DNA of 36,973 bases from JAADHX01 sp964569385 (GTDB taxonomy: Bacteria; Actinomycetota; Acidimicrobiia; Acidimicrobiales; Poriferisodalaceae). The notes beneath the pieces were generated by a model. It ran no database searches, was not told the origin of the DNA, and saw only the letters and a list, made by a program, of their open reading frames with translations. A program made the position numbers and the translations under genes. Where the stretch lies: the NCBI GenBank assembly GCA_964569385.1, contig CAZMUM010000042.1, forward strand, positions 1-36,973, in the 5' to 3' direction. Positions 1-7,727 of the stretch are shown piece by piece (the stretch's first letter is position 1; each line of letters opens with the position of its first letter).

Positions 1-53
1 CCCCCCCCCCCCCTTTTTTTTTTTAATGATACGGCGACCACCGAGATCTACAC
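1..53. other. Sequencing adapter and homopolymer artefact (Illumina P5)
   Basis: Thirteen C and eleven T residues are followed at 25-53 by the 29-base Illumina P5 flow-cell sequence, which begins AATGATACGGCGACCACCGA and ends in ATCTACAC. This is synthetic library sequence left on the contig end. Genomic sequence can only begin at about base 54. Confidence 0.97.
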
Positions 54-54
54 G

Positions 55-660
55 ATGTCGGGGCTGCTCTCGTTGTTTCGCCACGGTCCGCTCGACGCGG
101 CCGACGTTGTGCTCATGTGCGGAGGGGCGATGGGAGGAGTGCTCGGCCCGGCCGAAGGCCTCTACTTCGATCTCGCCGAGACCTACGCAGAAGCCGGAAT
201 CGGCACGGTAAGGGTCGGCTACCGCAAACCGAACGATCTCGGAATGTGTATGCACGATCTGGCCGCCGCGGCCGACCTCTGCACCCGTTCTGGCGCAACC
301 CGTTTCATCACGATGGGCCACAGCTTCGGTGGCGCGGTTGCCCTGAACGCCGGCATTGCGTTCCGCGATCACTGCGCCGGGATCGTGTTGTTGTCGACCC
401 AATCAGCCGGCTGCGAGGCCGCCGAACAGATTGGCGAAACTCCCCTACTTCTGCTCCACGGCGACCATGATCAGATACTTCCGCACATGGCCAGCGAGAT
501 GGTCAGGATGCTCGCGGGCACGGGCGAACTCGTGCTGCTCGACGGCGCCGGCCACCTCCTCACTGAGGCCGCAGACGAACTCCGCGAACGCCTTGGCCAA
601 TGGATTCCGTCGAAACTTTCCGATCACGCCGATTCGGGCCTGCCCGCACCGCCGTCGTGA
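55..660 (+). CDS. Alpha/beta hydrolase, 5' end cut by the contig edge
   Basis: A serine-hydrolase-fold protein of 201 visible residues. The nucleophile elbow GHSFGG lies near residue 90. HGDHD in the last third supplies the likely catalytic Asp, and GAGH near the C-terminus supplies the His. The order Ser-Asp-His is that of small dienelactone-hydrolase or esterase-like proteins. The ATG immediately follows adapter sequence, so it is probably an internal Met or a chance start and the true N-terminus is missing. The stop overlaps possible starts of the next gene, which suggests co-transcription with the kinase. The substrate cannot be told. Confidence 0.85.
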   Translation: MSGLLSLFRHGPLDAADVVLMCGGAMGGVLGPAEGLYFDLAETYAEAGIGTVRVGYRKPNDLGMCMHDLAAAADLCTRSGATRFITMGHSFGGAVALNAGIAFRDHCAGIVLLSTQSAGCEAAEQIGETPLLLLHGDHDQILPHMASEMVRMLAGTGELVLLDGAGHLLTEAADELRERLGQWIPSKLSDHADSGLPAPPS

Positions 661-686
661 ACGTGCCCGGTGGGAGAGGGCCCGGC

Positions 687-1766
687 GTGCCCGAGAGCCT
701 TGGCGCCATCGACGCCAGTTGGCTAACCGAAGCGTTGTCATCGACTGGGTTGGACGTTGAAATCGAAACGTTTCGATGCGATCGGATCGGTCAGGGCGTC
801 GCGTTTCTGGGTGCCCTTGCTCGCCTCAGCGTTACCTATCGCAACGGTGATGGCCCGACATCGTTCGTGGTGAAGATCCCGCCCTCAAACCAGGGTGCGC
901 TAGCCGTAGGCAGGTTGCTCAACGTTTGGGTTCGTGAGGCCCGTTTCTACCGCGATCTGGCGTCCCAATTGCCAGAAGCAGTCTCGGTTCCGAGGTGCTG
1001 GTACCAGGCCATCGACGGCGAACGCTCCGTTATCGTGCTCGACGATCTGTCTCCCGCCGAGACTCGCGACCAGGTGGTAGGGGCAACCGACGATGAGGCC
1101 AACGCTGCGGTCGAGGCCCTGGCTAGATTCCAAGCCCATTGGTGGGGCCAAGACCCCAGTGGGCAGGTCGATTGGATGCCAGGCATCAATCGAAGCAACA
1201 CTGGCCAGGGCCTGTCGGCGTCGATGGCTGCCAACATCGACCGCTTCGTTGACCGGTTCGGCCACCTGTTGTCTGACGAAACCACCGACTGGACCCGGCG
1301 CTTCATTCGCCACGTTCCCGCGTGGCTCACCGAACTGTCCTCGCATCCAATGACCGTTGCCCACGCCGACTACCGACTTGGCAATCTCCTATTCGGGCCC
1401 CACGGCCAAGTCCACATGATCGACTGGCAGACCGCAATGCGCACCGGTGGCGCGACCGATCTCGCTTTCTTCGCCACCACAAGCATCAGCATCGAGGGTC
1501 GCCGCCGCAACGAAGCAGAACTACTCGATCGGTACATCAGCACCCTGCGCGAATCAGGTGTTGATGAATCTGAACTTACTCACGTTCGGGACGACTACGC
1601 CGAATCGATTCTTTGGTGGATGGCAATGTTGTCCAACAACCTGGCCAACATCGACGCTCCCGACGAGACCAGCGCGGCGCTGTTCGACTCGATGCTAACC
1701 CGAATGCACACCGCAGCAGCCGACCACGATCTCGGGCGCGTGGTTAACCGCCTCGAGCGACGTTAG
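687..1766 (+). CDS. APH-fold phosphotransferase (EcKL/aminoglycoside kinase-like)
   Basis: A small-molecule kinase of the aminoglycoside/choline kinase superfamily, about 359 residues. The catalytic loop HADYRLGNLLF is followed by the metal-binding motif MIDWQ, in the usual C-lobe position. The N-lobe has a VVKIPP strand that would hold the ATP-binding Lys. I chose GTG 687 because GGGAGAGGG ends six bases before it and the protein then starts where such proteins usually do. A frame open from 600 and a GTG at 657 that overlaps the upstream stop are alternatives. The substrate is unknown. The gene ends just before a hairpin at 1775-1800. Confidence 0.85.
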   Translation: MPESLGAIDASWLTEALSSTGLDVEIETFRCDRIGQGVAFLGALARLSVTYRNGDGPTSFVVKIPPSNQGALAVGRLLNVWVREARFYRDLASQLPEAVSVPRCWYQAIDGERSVIVLDDLSPAETRDQVVGATDDEANAAVEALARFQAHWWGQDPSGQVDWMPGINRSNTGQGLSASMAANIDRFVDRFGHLLSDETTDWTRRFIRHVPAWLTELSSHPMTVAHADYRLGNLLFGPHGQVHMIDWQTAMRTGGATDLAFFATTSISIEGRRRNEAELLDRYISTLRESGVDESELTHVRDDYAESILWWMAMLSNNLANIDAPDETSAALFDSMLTRMHTAAADHDLGRVVNRLERR

Positions 1767-1774
1767 AGCAGGCG

Positions 1775-1800
1775 GTCTGGCAGGGCAGGGCAGGCCAGAC
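1775..1800. terminator. Stem-loop between converging genes
   Basis: GTCTGGC (1775-1781) pairs with GCCAGAC (1794-1800) around a 12-base loop, nine bases after the kinase stop. There is no strong T run, so Rho-independent function is uncertain. Its place between a plus-strand gene and a possible minus-strand small gene fits a shared terminator. Confidence 0.4.
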
Positions 1801-1812
1801 AAATCTGTCGTC

Positions 1813-1953
1813 TCAGGTGCAGGCTTCGCACTCGTCTGGATTCTCAATCCCGCACGTCAGAACCTCGTCGGCATCGCCCCAGTCAAGCTCGGAATCGCCG
1901 AACTCGCCCGCGACGGCGGTGTCGGTAACTGGTGCAGCGTCTTCGGTGATAGC
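1813..1953 (-). CDS. Possible small acidic protein with Cys-rich C-terminus
   Basis: A 46-residue reading frame starting MAITEDAAP, extendable upstream to 2049 (78 residues). It is strongly acidic and ends with three Cys in about 13 residues (CGIENPDECEACT). Third positions are GC-rich, as in neighbouring genes, and it faces the kinase gene across a hairpin. The layout (acidic leader, short Cys/Thr tail) recalls peptide precursors or small metal-binding proteins. No maturation enzyme lies next to it and I do not recognise a family. It may be chance; only conservation would settle it. Confidence 0.35.
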   Translation of the reverse strand, partial: AITEDAAPVTDTAVAGEFGDSELDWGDADEVLTCGIENPDECEACT

Positions 1954-2024
1954 CATCTTTCGAGTGTGGCAGGCAGCTACCCAAATTCCAACGATGTCGT
2001 TCGAATTGGTGGAGAGAAAGTCAG

Positions 2025-2909
2025 TTGTTATGTCCAAACTTGATGACACGCTCAGATATGAACCGTTATGTCCGATTGAAGTTCATGTCCAGCCAACTCG
2101 AACGTGCCGACGTCGATGTCGAGCTCTACCTCGGCTGTTCGCTCATCGCAGCTGAGACCACCGCGTACACCACGAAGCTGATGGAGCTGCTGGACGATTC
2201 CGATGCTGAGCACGACGACATCATCGAACTCGTTTCGGCCGACGCGATCCTTGTGAGCAAGATTCTCACGCTAGCCAACATTGCGTTCATCGGCGCCAGA
2301 CGCGAATCATCCAACGTATGGGACGCGGTTCGAGTCCTTGGCCTCAGCATGGTTCGCAATGTGGCCACACTGCGTCTGTTTGCCATGAAGCCAGACAATG
2401 CCGAACTGCCCGCCGGCTACTTCGAACACTCGGTTGCCCGCGCGGCCGGTGCGGCGGTCATCGCCTCGCGGGTCGGCAACAAGGTTCGCGATGCTTGGGC
2501 CATTGCCTTGATGCACGACCTCGGAATCGTCATGATGGTTAGCGCTGAGCCAGACCGATTCCAAGCCGCTCAGAACGAGTCCGGATTCTCAAGCCTGGCA
2601 GAAGAGCACGCCGTTTTCGGTTTTGGACACGACGATGTAGCGGCCGAAGTGCTCGACCACCTCGGGCTTCCAACGACGCTCACCTCAGCGATACGCGAAC
2701 ACAATACCGACCCTTCGACTGGGGCGTCGGCGATGTCGCTGACGGTTCGAGCTGGCATCGCTCTCGCCGAGCAAGCCGGTGCGGTTAGCTGCTCGGAACC
2801 AGTCGGGAACCTCGACGAGTTACTCGACGCCCTCGATCTGAACGTGTCGCACGACGAACTATCCACCGAGCTGGACGAGCACCGATCGGCCGTTACCGCG
2901 CTGCTGTAG
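2025..2909 (+). CDS. HDOD domain protein
   Basis: A helical signalling protein of up to 294 residues. The HDOD region runs from about residue 40 to 230: VSADAILVSKILTLAN is the typical first HDOD helix pair, LGLSMVRNVA the next, and MHDLGI with later EEHAVFGFGHDDV gives the degenerate HD-type site. HDOD proteins usually act in stress or motility signalling and lack phosphodiesterase activity. The start is unclear. TTG 2025 has GGAGAG eight bases upstream. ATG 2058 and 2085 are in frame without a clear Shine-Dalgarno. An out-of-frame ATG at 2030 sits better behind the same GGAGAG, so a small frameshift near the start is possible. Confidence 0.82.
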   Translation: MLCPNLMTRSDMNRYVRLKFMSSQLERADVDVELYLGCSLIAAETTAYTTKLMELLDDSDAEHDDIIELVSADAILVSKILTLANIAFIGARRESSNVWDAVRVLGLSMVRNVATLRLFAMKPDNAELPAGYFEHSVARAAGAAVIASRVGNKVRDAWAIALMHDLGIVMMVSAEPDRFQAAQNESGFSSLAEEHAVFGFGHDDVAAEVLDHLGLPTTLTSAIREHNTDPSTGASAMSLTVRAGIALAEQAGAVSCSEPVGNLDELLDALDLNVSHDELSTELDEHRSAVTALL

Positions 2910-2929
2910 CGCGAGCGCGTTTTGATCGT

Positions 2930-4399
2930 CTAGATATTCGGCGCCGGCAGTGGGCCGCGGGCGGCCTCGAACCCTGATGCCAACTTGATCAGGACCGGTT
3001 CGCTCCACGCTCTGCCCATGAACGTGATGCCGACCGGCAAACCCGCAACGAGTGTGGCCGGCACGGAGATGAGCGGGTAACCAGCTGTTGCTGCGAGAGT
3101 GGCCGATCCGCCAATGTGGCGGTCTCCGTTGACGAGGTCGATCGGTGGGGACGGCGCACCGGTGGGCGCCACAATCACGTCGACGTCGTGTTGGTCGAAC
3201 GCCCGATCTAGGCCTTGGGTTCTCGCCAACTTGGCAATGGTGGCCAGCGCCTCGAGGTAGCGCCTTTGGGTCGTGGGACCGGTCGCCTCGGACGCCTCGA
3301 GTACACCCTGGCCGAAGTGCTGAAGCTCGACATCGGCATTGTTCACGTTGAACTCGATCACCTCGGCCAGCGACCGTGGCGAGCCCGGCGAACGCGTAGC
3401 CAGGTACTCATTCAGCCCCACCCTAAACTCTTGCAGCAACACCACTCCTTCGGCGGCTTCAAGTTCTTTGTCGACGACGAGGGTCTCGATTTCAACCAGA
3501 ATCGCCCCTGCCGCCCGCATTGTTTCCAGAGCATTCTCGACTGCTCTGTCGGCATGAGCCGAGAACCCGAACAGCTTTCGGGCCACACCGATACGGGCAC
3601 CTCGAAGGCCGTCGTCATCGACACAGGCGCTGTAGTCGTGCACCTCGACCCCGTTGGTTGCCTGATCGCTTTGGTCGGGGCCCGCTATTGCTGTGAGTAC
3701 GACCGCGGCGTCAGCCACCGAACGAGCCAACGGTCCGATCGTGTCCTGGGAACTAGATATCGGTACCACCCCACTACGGCTGGTTAGCCCGACCGTCGGC
3801 TTGAGGCCTACCACTCCATTTGCGGTTGCCGGCGAAACGATCGATCCATCGGTCTCGGTGCCGATCGTGGCCGCTGCCAAACACGCCGACGCCGCGACGC
3901 CAGACCCTGAACTCGAACCACCAGGCGACCGGTCGAGCGAATACGGGTTGTGTACCTGACCCGCTCGACCACTCCAGCCGCTAGTAGAGGCCCTCGACCT
4001 GAAGTTTGCCCACTCGCTCATCGCGGTCTTCCCAAGGATGACTGCACCCGCCGCTCGAAGATTGGAAGCCGTCGCCGAGTCGCTTAGCGGTTTCGATGAT
4101 GTCAGTGCCAACGAACCAGCGGTTGTCAACATCTGGTCGGCGGTATCGATGTTCTCCTTGATGAGGATCGGGACTCCGTGAAGCGGACCGCGCACAGTGC
4201 CATTACGACGTTCGACGTCCAAGTCCGCGGCAATCTGGCGAGCGTCGGGGTTTGCTTCAACAACAGAGTTGAGGGCCGAGTCAACGGCGCGAATACGTTC
4301 GAGGTAGGCATCGACGATCTCGACCGAGGTTCTTTGGCCGGCTGTCATTAGCCGCTGGAGGGCCGCTATTGACAGACCGACGATCCATGTCATAGCCAC
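2930..4399 (-). CDS. Amidase signature family hydrolase
   Basis: A full-length amidase of 489 residues, normal for the family. The Ser-cisSer-Lys triad is visible: Lys81 in LIKENID, the cis-Ser in PGGSSSGSG (about 162-164), and nucleophile Ser186 in GTETDGSIVSPA. The middle matches the canonical glycine- and serine-rich amidase core. Members hydrolyse amides such as peptide amides, aryl amides or allophanate; the substrate here is open. No GatB or GatC partner lies nearby, so a tRNA amidotransferase role is unlikely. The start is GTG 4399 or ATG 4393. The gene diverges from the kinase gene at 4489, so the 89 bases between them should hold both promoters. Confidence 0.93.
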   Translation of the reverse strand: MAMTWIVGLSIAALQRLMTAGQRTSVEIVDAYLERIRAVDSALNSVVEANPDARQIAADLDVERRNGTVRGPLHGVPILIKENIDTADQMLTTAGSLALTSSKPLSDSATASNLRAAGAVILGKTAMSEWANFRSRASTSGWSGRAGQVHNPYSLDRSPGGSSSGSGVAASACLAAATIGTETDGSIVSPATANGVVGLKPTVGLTSRSGVVPISSSQDTIGPLARSVADAAVVLTAIAGPDQSDQATNGVEVHDYSACVDDDGLRGARIGVARKLFGFSAHADRAVENALETMRAAGAILVEIETLVVDKELEAAEGVVLLQEFRVGLNEYLATRSPGSPRSLAEVIEFNVNNADVELQHFGQGVLEASEATGPTTQRRYLEALATIAKLARTQGLDRAFDQHDVDVIVAPTGAPSPPIDLVNGDRHIGGSATLAATAGYPLISVPATLVAGLPVGITFMGRAWSEPVLIKLASGFEAARGPLPAPNI

Positions 4400-4488
4400 A
4401 ACTATCTCAGGCTAATCGCGTGTCGGCGGTCCGACCTCTTCGCCCGATAGCGAAAGTCGGTTGTTCGCGCTACGCAGGCTCGTTAACA

Positions 4489-5391
4489 ATGACCACGATG
4501 AAACGCATCCGTACGCACGCAAACGAAGTCGCGACCAGCCCCGATCTGGTGCGGTTGCTGTTGGCCGACCAGTTACCTGAGTGGGCCGATCTGTCCGTCG
4601 ATCTGGTCGATTCATACGGCACCGATCACGACATCTATCGGCTCGGCGACAAGTTCTCGGTGCGCATGCCTCGTATCGAGTGGGCCACGGCACAGGCGAC
4701 GAAGGAAGGCGAGTGGCTGCCTCGACTGGCGCCGCACCTTCCGCTGGAACTGCCGGTGCAGTTGGCGATGGGGCGGCCTGGCCACGGCTACCCTTTCGCC
4801 TGGTCGGTGTACGAGTGGCTTGCGGGCGACGACGCCAACGGCACGCTCGACGATCTCGATCAGGCTGCTACGGACTTAGCTGCATTCGTCGTCGCGCTGC
4901 GTCAGATCGATACCGCTGGCTCGCCGATTCGTCCACCTCACAAACGGGGCGGTCCACTCACAGAATGCGATGCGCAGGTTCGCCTATCCATCACCGAGCT
5001 TGGGCCACGCATCGATGCCGACGCCACCACAGAGTCATGGGAGGAGTCGTTGGCTGCACCAGGTTGGGACGACGAAGCGACCTGGATCCACGGCGACCTG
5101 CTCCCCGGCAACCTGCTCGTGCTCGATGGCCGGTTGTCAGCGGTGATCGATTTCGGCAGCCTCAACGTTGGCGACCCGGCTTGTGACCTGCAACCAGCGT
5201 GGAACGTGTTCGCCGGTTCGAGTCGCGACCGCTTCCGCGCCGAACTGAACGCCGACGAAGCGTCGTGGCTTCGAGGCCGCGGCTGGGCGCTGTACCAAGC
5301 GGTGTCGGCACTCGCCTACTACTGGGACACGAACCCTGGAATGATCCGCCAGGCATCCCATGCCCTAGAACAGGTCCTCGATGCCAGCTAG
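4489..5391 (+). CDS. APH-fold phosphotransferase 1 of a tandem pair
   Basis: An aminoglycoside-phosphotransferase-family protein of 300 residues. The catalytic loop is IHGDLLPGNLL near residue 205 and the metal-binding segment is VIDFGSLNVGDPACDL. The N-lobe motif YRLGDKFSVRMPRI fits macrolide/aminoglycoside kinase-like relatives. ATG 4489 (or 4498) is preferred over the longer frame from 4420, whose first residues look non-coding. Its last bases overlap the next kinase gene, so the two are probably translationally coupled. Resistance is possible, but such genes in environmental actinobacteria often act on metabolites. Confidence 0.85.
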   Translation: MTTMKRIRTHANEVATSPDLVRLLLADQLPEWADLSVDLVDSYGTDHDIYRLGDKFSVRMPRIEWATAQATKEGEWLPRLAPHLPLELPVQLAMGRPGHGYPFAWSVYEWLAGDDANGTLDDLDQAATDLAAFVVALRQIDTAGSPIRPPHKRGGPLTECDAQVRLSITELGPRIDADATTESWEESLAAPGWDDEATWIHGDLLPGNLLVLDGRLSAVIDFGSLNVGDPACDLQPAWNVFAGSSRDRFRAELNADEASWLRGRGWALYQAVSALAYYWDTNPGMIRQASHALEQVLDAS

Positions 5392-6199
5392 CCGGTCCGG
5401 CGATAAAGGGTTAGACCCGCTTGAACCAGCCGCGCTCGCTGGCGGCATGAATCGGATTCGCCGCATCGGCGACACAGTCGTGCGCCCCGCCGGTGTCTAT
5501 ACGCCAACAGTGCATCGGCTACTGAATCACCTGGCCGATGTGGGGTTCGTGGGCAGTCCCAAGCCGCTCGACTTGAATCCAACTCACGAGACGTTGACGT
5601 TTGTTCCCGGCGAAACGACCAACTATCCATTGGCGCCAAGCTTTCGTACCGACTCGGCGCTTATCTCGGCGGCCGAAGTGCTGCGTCATCTACACGACTC
5701 GTCGGCTTCATTTCTTGCAAGCACCGACGATGTCTGGTTCCGGCCGGGTGAGCGACCAACGGAGGTCGTTTGCCACGGCGACTTCGCTCCCTACAACTGC
5801 TGTGTCGAGGCTGGCCGGGTGGTCGGAGTGTTCGACTTTGACACCGCTCACTGGGGGCCGCGGCTAAGCGACGTTGGCTACGCGGCGTACCGCTGGGTAC
5901 CGATTTCGTGCTCAGCAGAAGCACGCTGGTTGGACGACCTCGGCGAGCAGCGGCGTCGACTTCACCTGTTCTGTGCTGCCTACGGAACCGACCAAGTCGA
6001 CCAAGTTCTCCGCTTCGCGGTCAGCGAGCTTCGTACCCTCGTTGGCACAATGCAACAACTGGCCGCTGACGGCAGTTCGGCCTTTGCCCGCCATCTCGAC
6101 GAGGGTCACGACCGGCTCTACCTGGCCGACATCGACTACATCAACGCGAACGCAGCTACCTTGGCGGCGATGCCGCCCTCCGATTATCGACCAGCATGA
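5381..6199 (+). CDS. APH-fold phosphotransferase 2 of a tandem pair
   Basis: A 272-residue kinase-fold protein, shorter than and not obviously paralogous to the gene before it. VCHGDFAPYNCC is the catalytic loop and VFDFDTAHWGPRLSDVGYAAY the metal-binding segment, a form typical of APH-family proteins labelled as aminoglycoside phosphotransferases in actinobacteria. The N-lobe begins with RIGDTVVRPAG. It starts 11 bases inside the upstream gene and its stop shares the ATGA overlap with the PLP enzyme, giving a compact co-translated unit. The substrate is unknown. Confidence 0.85.
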   Translation: MPASRSGDKGLDPLEPAALAGGMNRIRRIGDTVVRPAGVYTPTVHRLLNHLADVGFVGSPKPLDLNPTHETLTFVPGETTNYPLAPSFRTDSALISAAEVLRHLHDSSASFLASTDDVWFRPGERPTEVVCHGDFAPYNCCVEAGRVVGVFDFDTAHWGPRLSDVGYAAYRWVPISCSAEARWLDDLGEQRRRLHLFCAAYGTDQVDQVLRFAVSELRTLVGTMQQLAADGSSAFARHLDEGHDRLYLADIDYINANAATLAAMPPSDYRPA

Positions 6200-7140
6200 C
6201 CCGCGTAGCACCGACTCTCGACGAGATGCGAGCCGCGGCCGTCGGGCTGCGCGGGGTGGCGGTCCACACACCACTCGTGCCGTTCCGGGGCGGGGCCGAC
6301 GATCTCATGGTGAAGGCCGAGGTGCATCAACCCATCGGTTCGTTCAAGTTGCGTGGAGTTTTCCATGCTGCCAGCCAGATGTCGCCAGATCAGAGATCGG
6401 CTGGCCTTAGCACCGTCAGCGCCGGAAACACGGCCCAAGCGGTGGCCTGGGTCGGCCGCTACTTCGGTGTATCGGCCAGAGCGATAATGCCCGAATCGGC
6501 ACCCCAGACAAAGATCGACGCCGTCGTGTCAATGGGTGGCGAACCGATTCTCGTTCCCACCGATGAGGTCTTTCGATTCATGCGCGAACACGCCTGGGAG
6601 CAGGAGCCTTACGCGTTCATCCATCCGTGGACTGAGCCCAACGTAGCCATCGGACACGGATCGATGGGGCTCGAGATCATCGACGACTACCCCGAGGTTG
6701 AGACCGTGTTCATCCCCGTGGGCGGCGGAGGTCTTCTGGCCGGGGTTGGCGCCGCGATCAAGGCCGCACGACCCGATGTTCGAGTGGTCGCCGTCGAACC
6801 AGAGGGCTGCGCTGGGTTTCACGCCGCCTTGGCTGCGGGTCGACCCGTCGACGTTGGCTGCAAGACGATCTGCGATGGCGTCGCCGTGCCGTACATGACC
6901 GAAGAGATGTTCCCAGTGCTGGCCGACCTCGTTGACGATGCGGTTCTTGTGTCGGAAGCCGATGTTAGGGCAATGATGCGCACCTTGGCACTCAAGAACT
7001 GCCTAGTATCGGAAGGAGCCGGAGCGCTATCGATCGCCGCTGCGGCCGCTACTCCGGTGTCGCAACGAGGCCGAAGCGTGGCGATCCTCAGCGGTGGAAG
7101 CGTCGATGCAGACCTGCTGGCCGAGGTAATTGCAAGCTGA
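6196..7140 (+). CDS. Threonine/serine dehydratase-like PLP enzyme
   Basis: A fold-type II pyridoxal-phosphate enzyme, 314 residues, close in length to catabolic threonine dehydratase. The Schiff-base Lys is in IGSFKLRG (about residue 51), the Asn-containing loop is SAGNTAQAVA and the phosphate-binding loop is PVGGGGLLAG (about 174-183). No C-terminal ACT regulatory domain is present, so feedback inhibition as in biosynthetic IlvA is not expected. The gene starts on the ATGA overlap with the upstream kinase. A role in hydroxy-amino-acid breakdown is likely. Serine racemase and other small-substrate relatives cannot be excluded. Confidence 0.88.
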   Translation: MTRVAPTLDEMRAAAVGLRGVAVHTPLVPFRGGADDLMVKAEVHQPIGSFKLRGVFHAASQMSPDQRSAGLSTVSAGNTAQAVAWVGRYFGVSARAIMPESAPQTKIDAVVSMGGEPILVPTDEVFRFMREHAWEQEPYAFIHPWTEPNVAIGHGSMGLEIIDDYPEVETVFIPVGGGGLLAGVGAAIKAARPDVRVVAVEPEGCAGFHAALAAGRPVDVGCKTICDGVAVPYMTEEMFPVLADLVDDAVLVSEADVRAMMRTLALKNCLVSEGAGALSIAAAAATPVSQRGRSVAILSGGSVDADLLAEVIAS

Positions 7141-7155
7141 CCAGGAGCCAAAAAC

Positions 7156-7584
7156 GTGGCCAAGAACAAGACCCAACCAACCAAAGTGAGGCCTGCCGAT
7201 TTCATCGCGGCAGTCGACCACCCAACCCGGCGGGCCGACGCCGAGGTCCTGCTCGAGATGATGACCAGGGTTAGCGGTTTCGCTCCCAAAATGTGGGGAC
7301 CAACGATCATCGGATTTGGGCGCTACCACTACAAGTACGAAAGTGGTCGAGAAGGCGACTCCTTGATGATCGGATTCTCGCCTCGCAAGGCCAACCTTGT
7401 GCTCTACATCATGCCCGGCTACGACGACATCAGCGAACCCCTGAGTCGGTTAGGAAAACACAAGCACAGCAAGAGTTGCCTTTACATCAACAAGTTGGCC
7501 GATATCGACATGAACGTGCTGGAAGAGATTGTTGCTGCCGATCTGGTGAGTCTGAAGAGCAACTACGAAACCTGGGGCGCCTAG
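7156..7584 (+). CDS. DUF1801 domain protein
   Basis: A 142-residue cytoplasmic protein with the YdhG/DUF1801 pattern: an N-terminal helical stretch (HPTRRADAEVLLEMM), FAPKMWGPTIIGFG, and LMIGFSPRKANLVLYI. It ends at 7584, just before the palindromic terminator. GTG 7156 is supported by AGGAG at 7143-7147, eight bases upstream. The 15-base gap after the PLP enzyme suggests one operon with it. The family's biochemical role is not settled. Confidence 0.88.
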   Translation: MAKNKTQPTKVRPADFIAAVDHPTRRADAEVLLEMMTRVSGFAPKMWGPTIIGFGRYHYKYESGREGDSLMIGFSPRKANLVLYIMPGYDDISEPLSRLGKHKHSKSCLYINKLADIDMNVLEEIVAADLVSLKSNYETWGA

Positions 7585-7628
7585 ACCTGGAGTCGCAGCG
7601 ATGTCGGTGGCAGCGGCGGGCTAGGGCC

Positions 7629-7654
7629 CGAAAACGTTCCGCGGAACGTTTTCG
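7629..7654. terminator. 26-bp perfect palindrome, probable bidirectional terminator
   Basis: The halves 7629-7641 and 7642-7654 are exact reverse complements (first half CGAAAACGTTCCG). An A run on the 5' side and a T run on the 3' side within the stem make it symmetrical for both strands. It lies between the ends of the converging genes at 7584 and 7728. A protein-binding operator is the alternative. Confidence 0.7.
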
Positions 7655-7670
7655 TCGGTTCCCAGTTGTC

Positions 7671-7707
7671 CTGAAATTGAGGGTCTGGGCTACATCAGGT
7701 GTGGCCA
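7671..7707 (-). repeat. Left copy of a 37-bp imperfect inverted repeat
   Basis: Read on the minus strand this matches 9466-9502 at 32 of 37 positions, including an uninterrupted CAGACCCTCAATTTC. The two copies point towards each other and enclose the lipoprotein/secreted-protein gene pair. It could be a dispersed extragenic repeat family or the ends of a small mobile unit. Confidence 0.75.
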
Positions 7708-7727
7708 GGGTCATCGATTTCGAGGGG

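Noticed and set aside
55..57. ATG at 55 as a genuine gene start
   Set aside because: It directly follows adapter sequence and has no genomic upstream region, so the start cannot be trusted.
3215..3787. 190-residue plus-strand ORF
   Set aside because: It lies wholly antisense to the amidase, whose catalytic motifs are complete.
7629..7654. LexA box or parS site
   Set aside because: The palindrome matches neither actinobacterial LexA (GAAC-N4-GTTC) nor parS (GTTTCACGTGAAAC) consensus.
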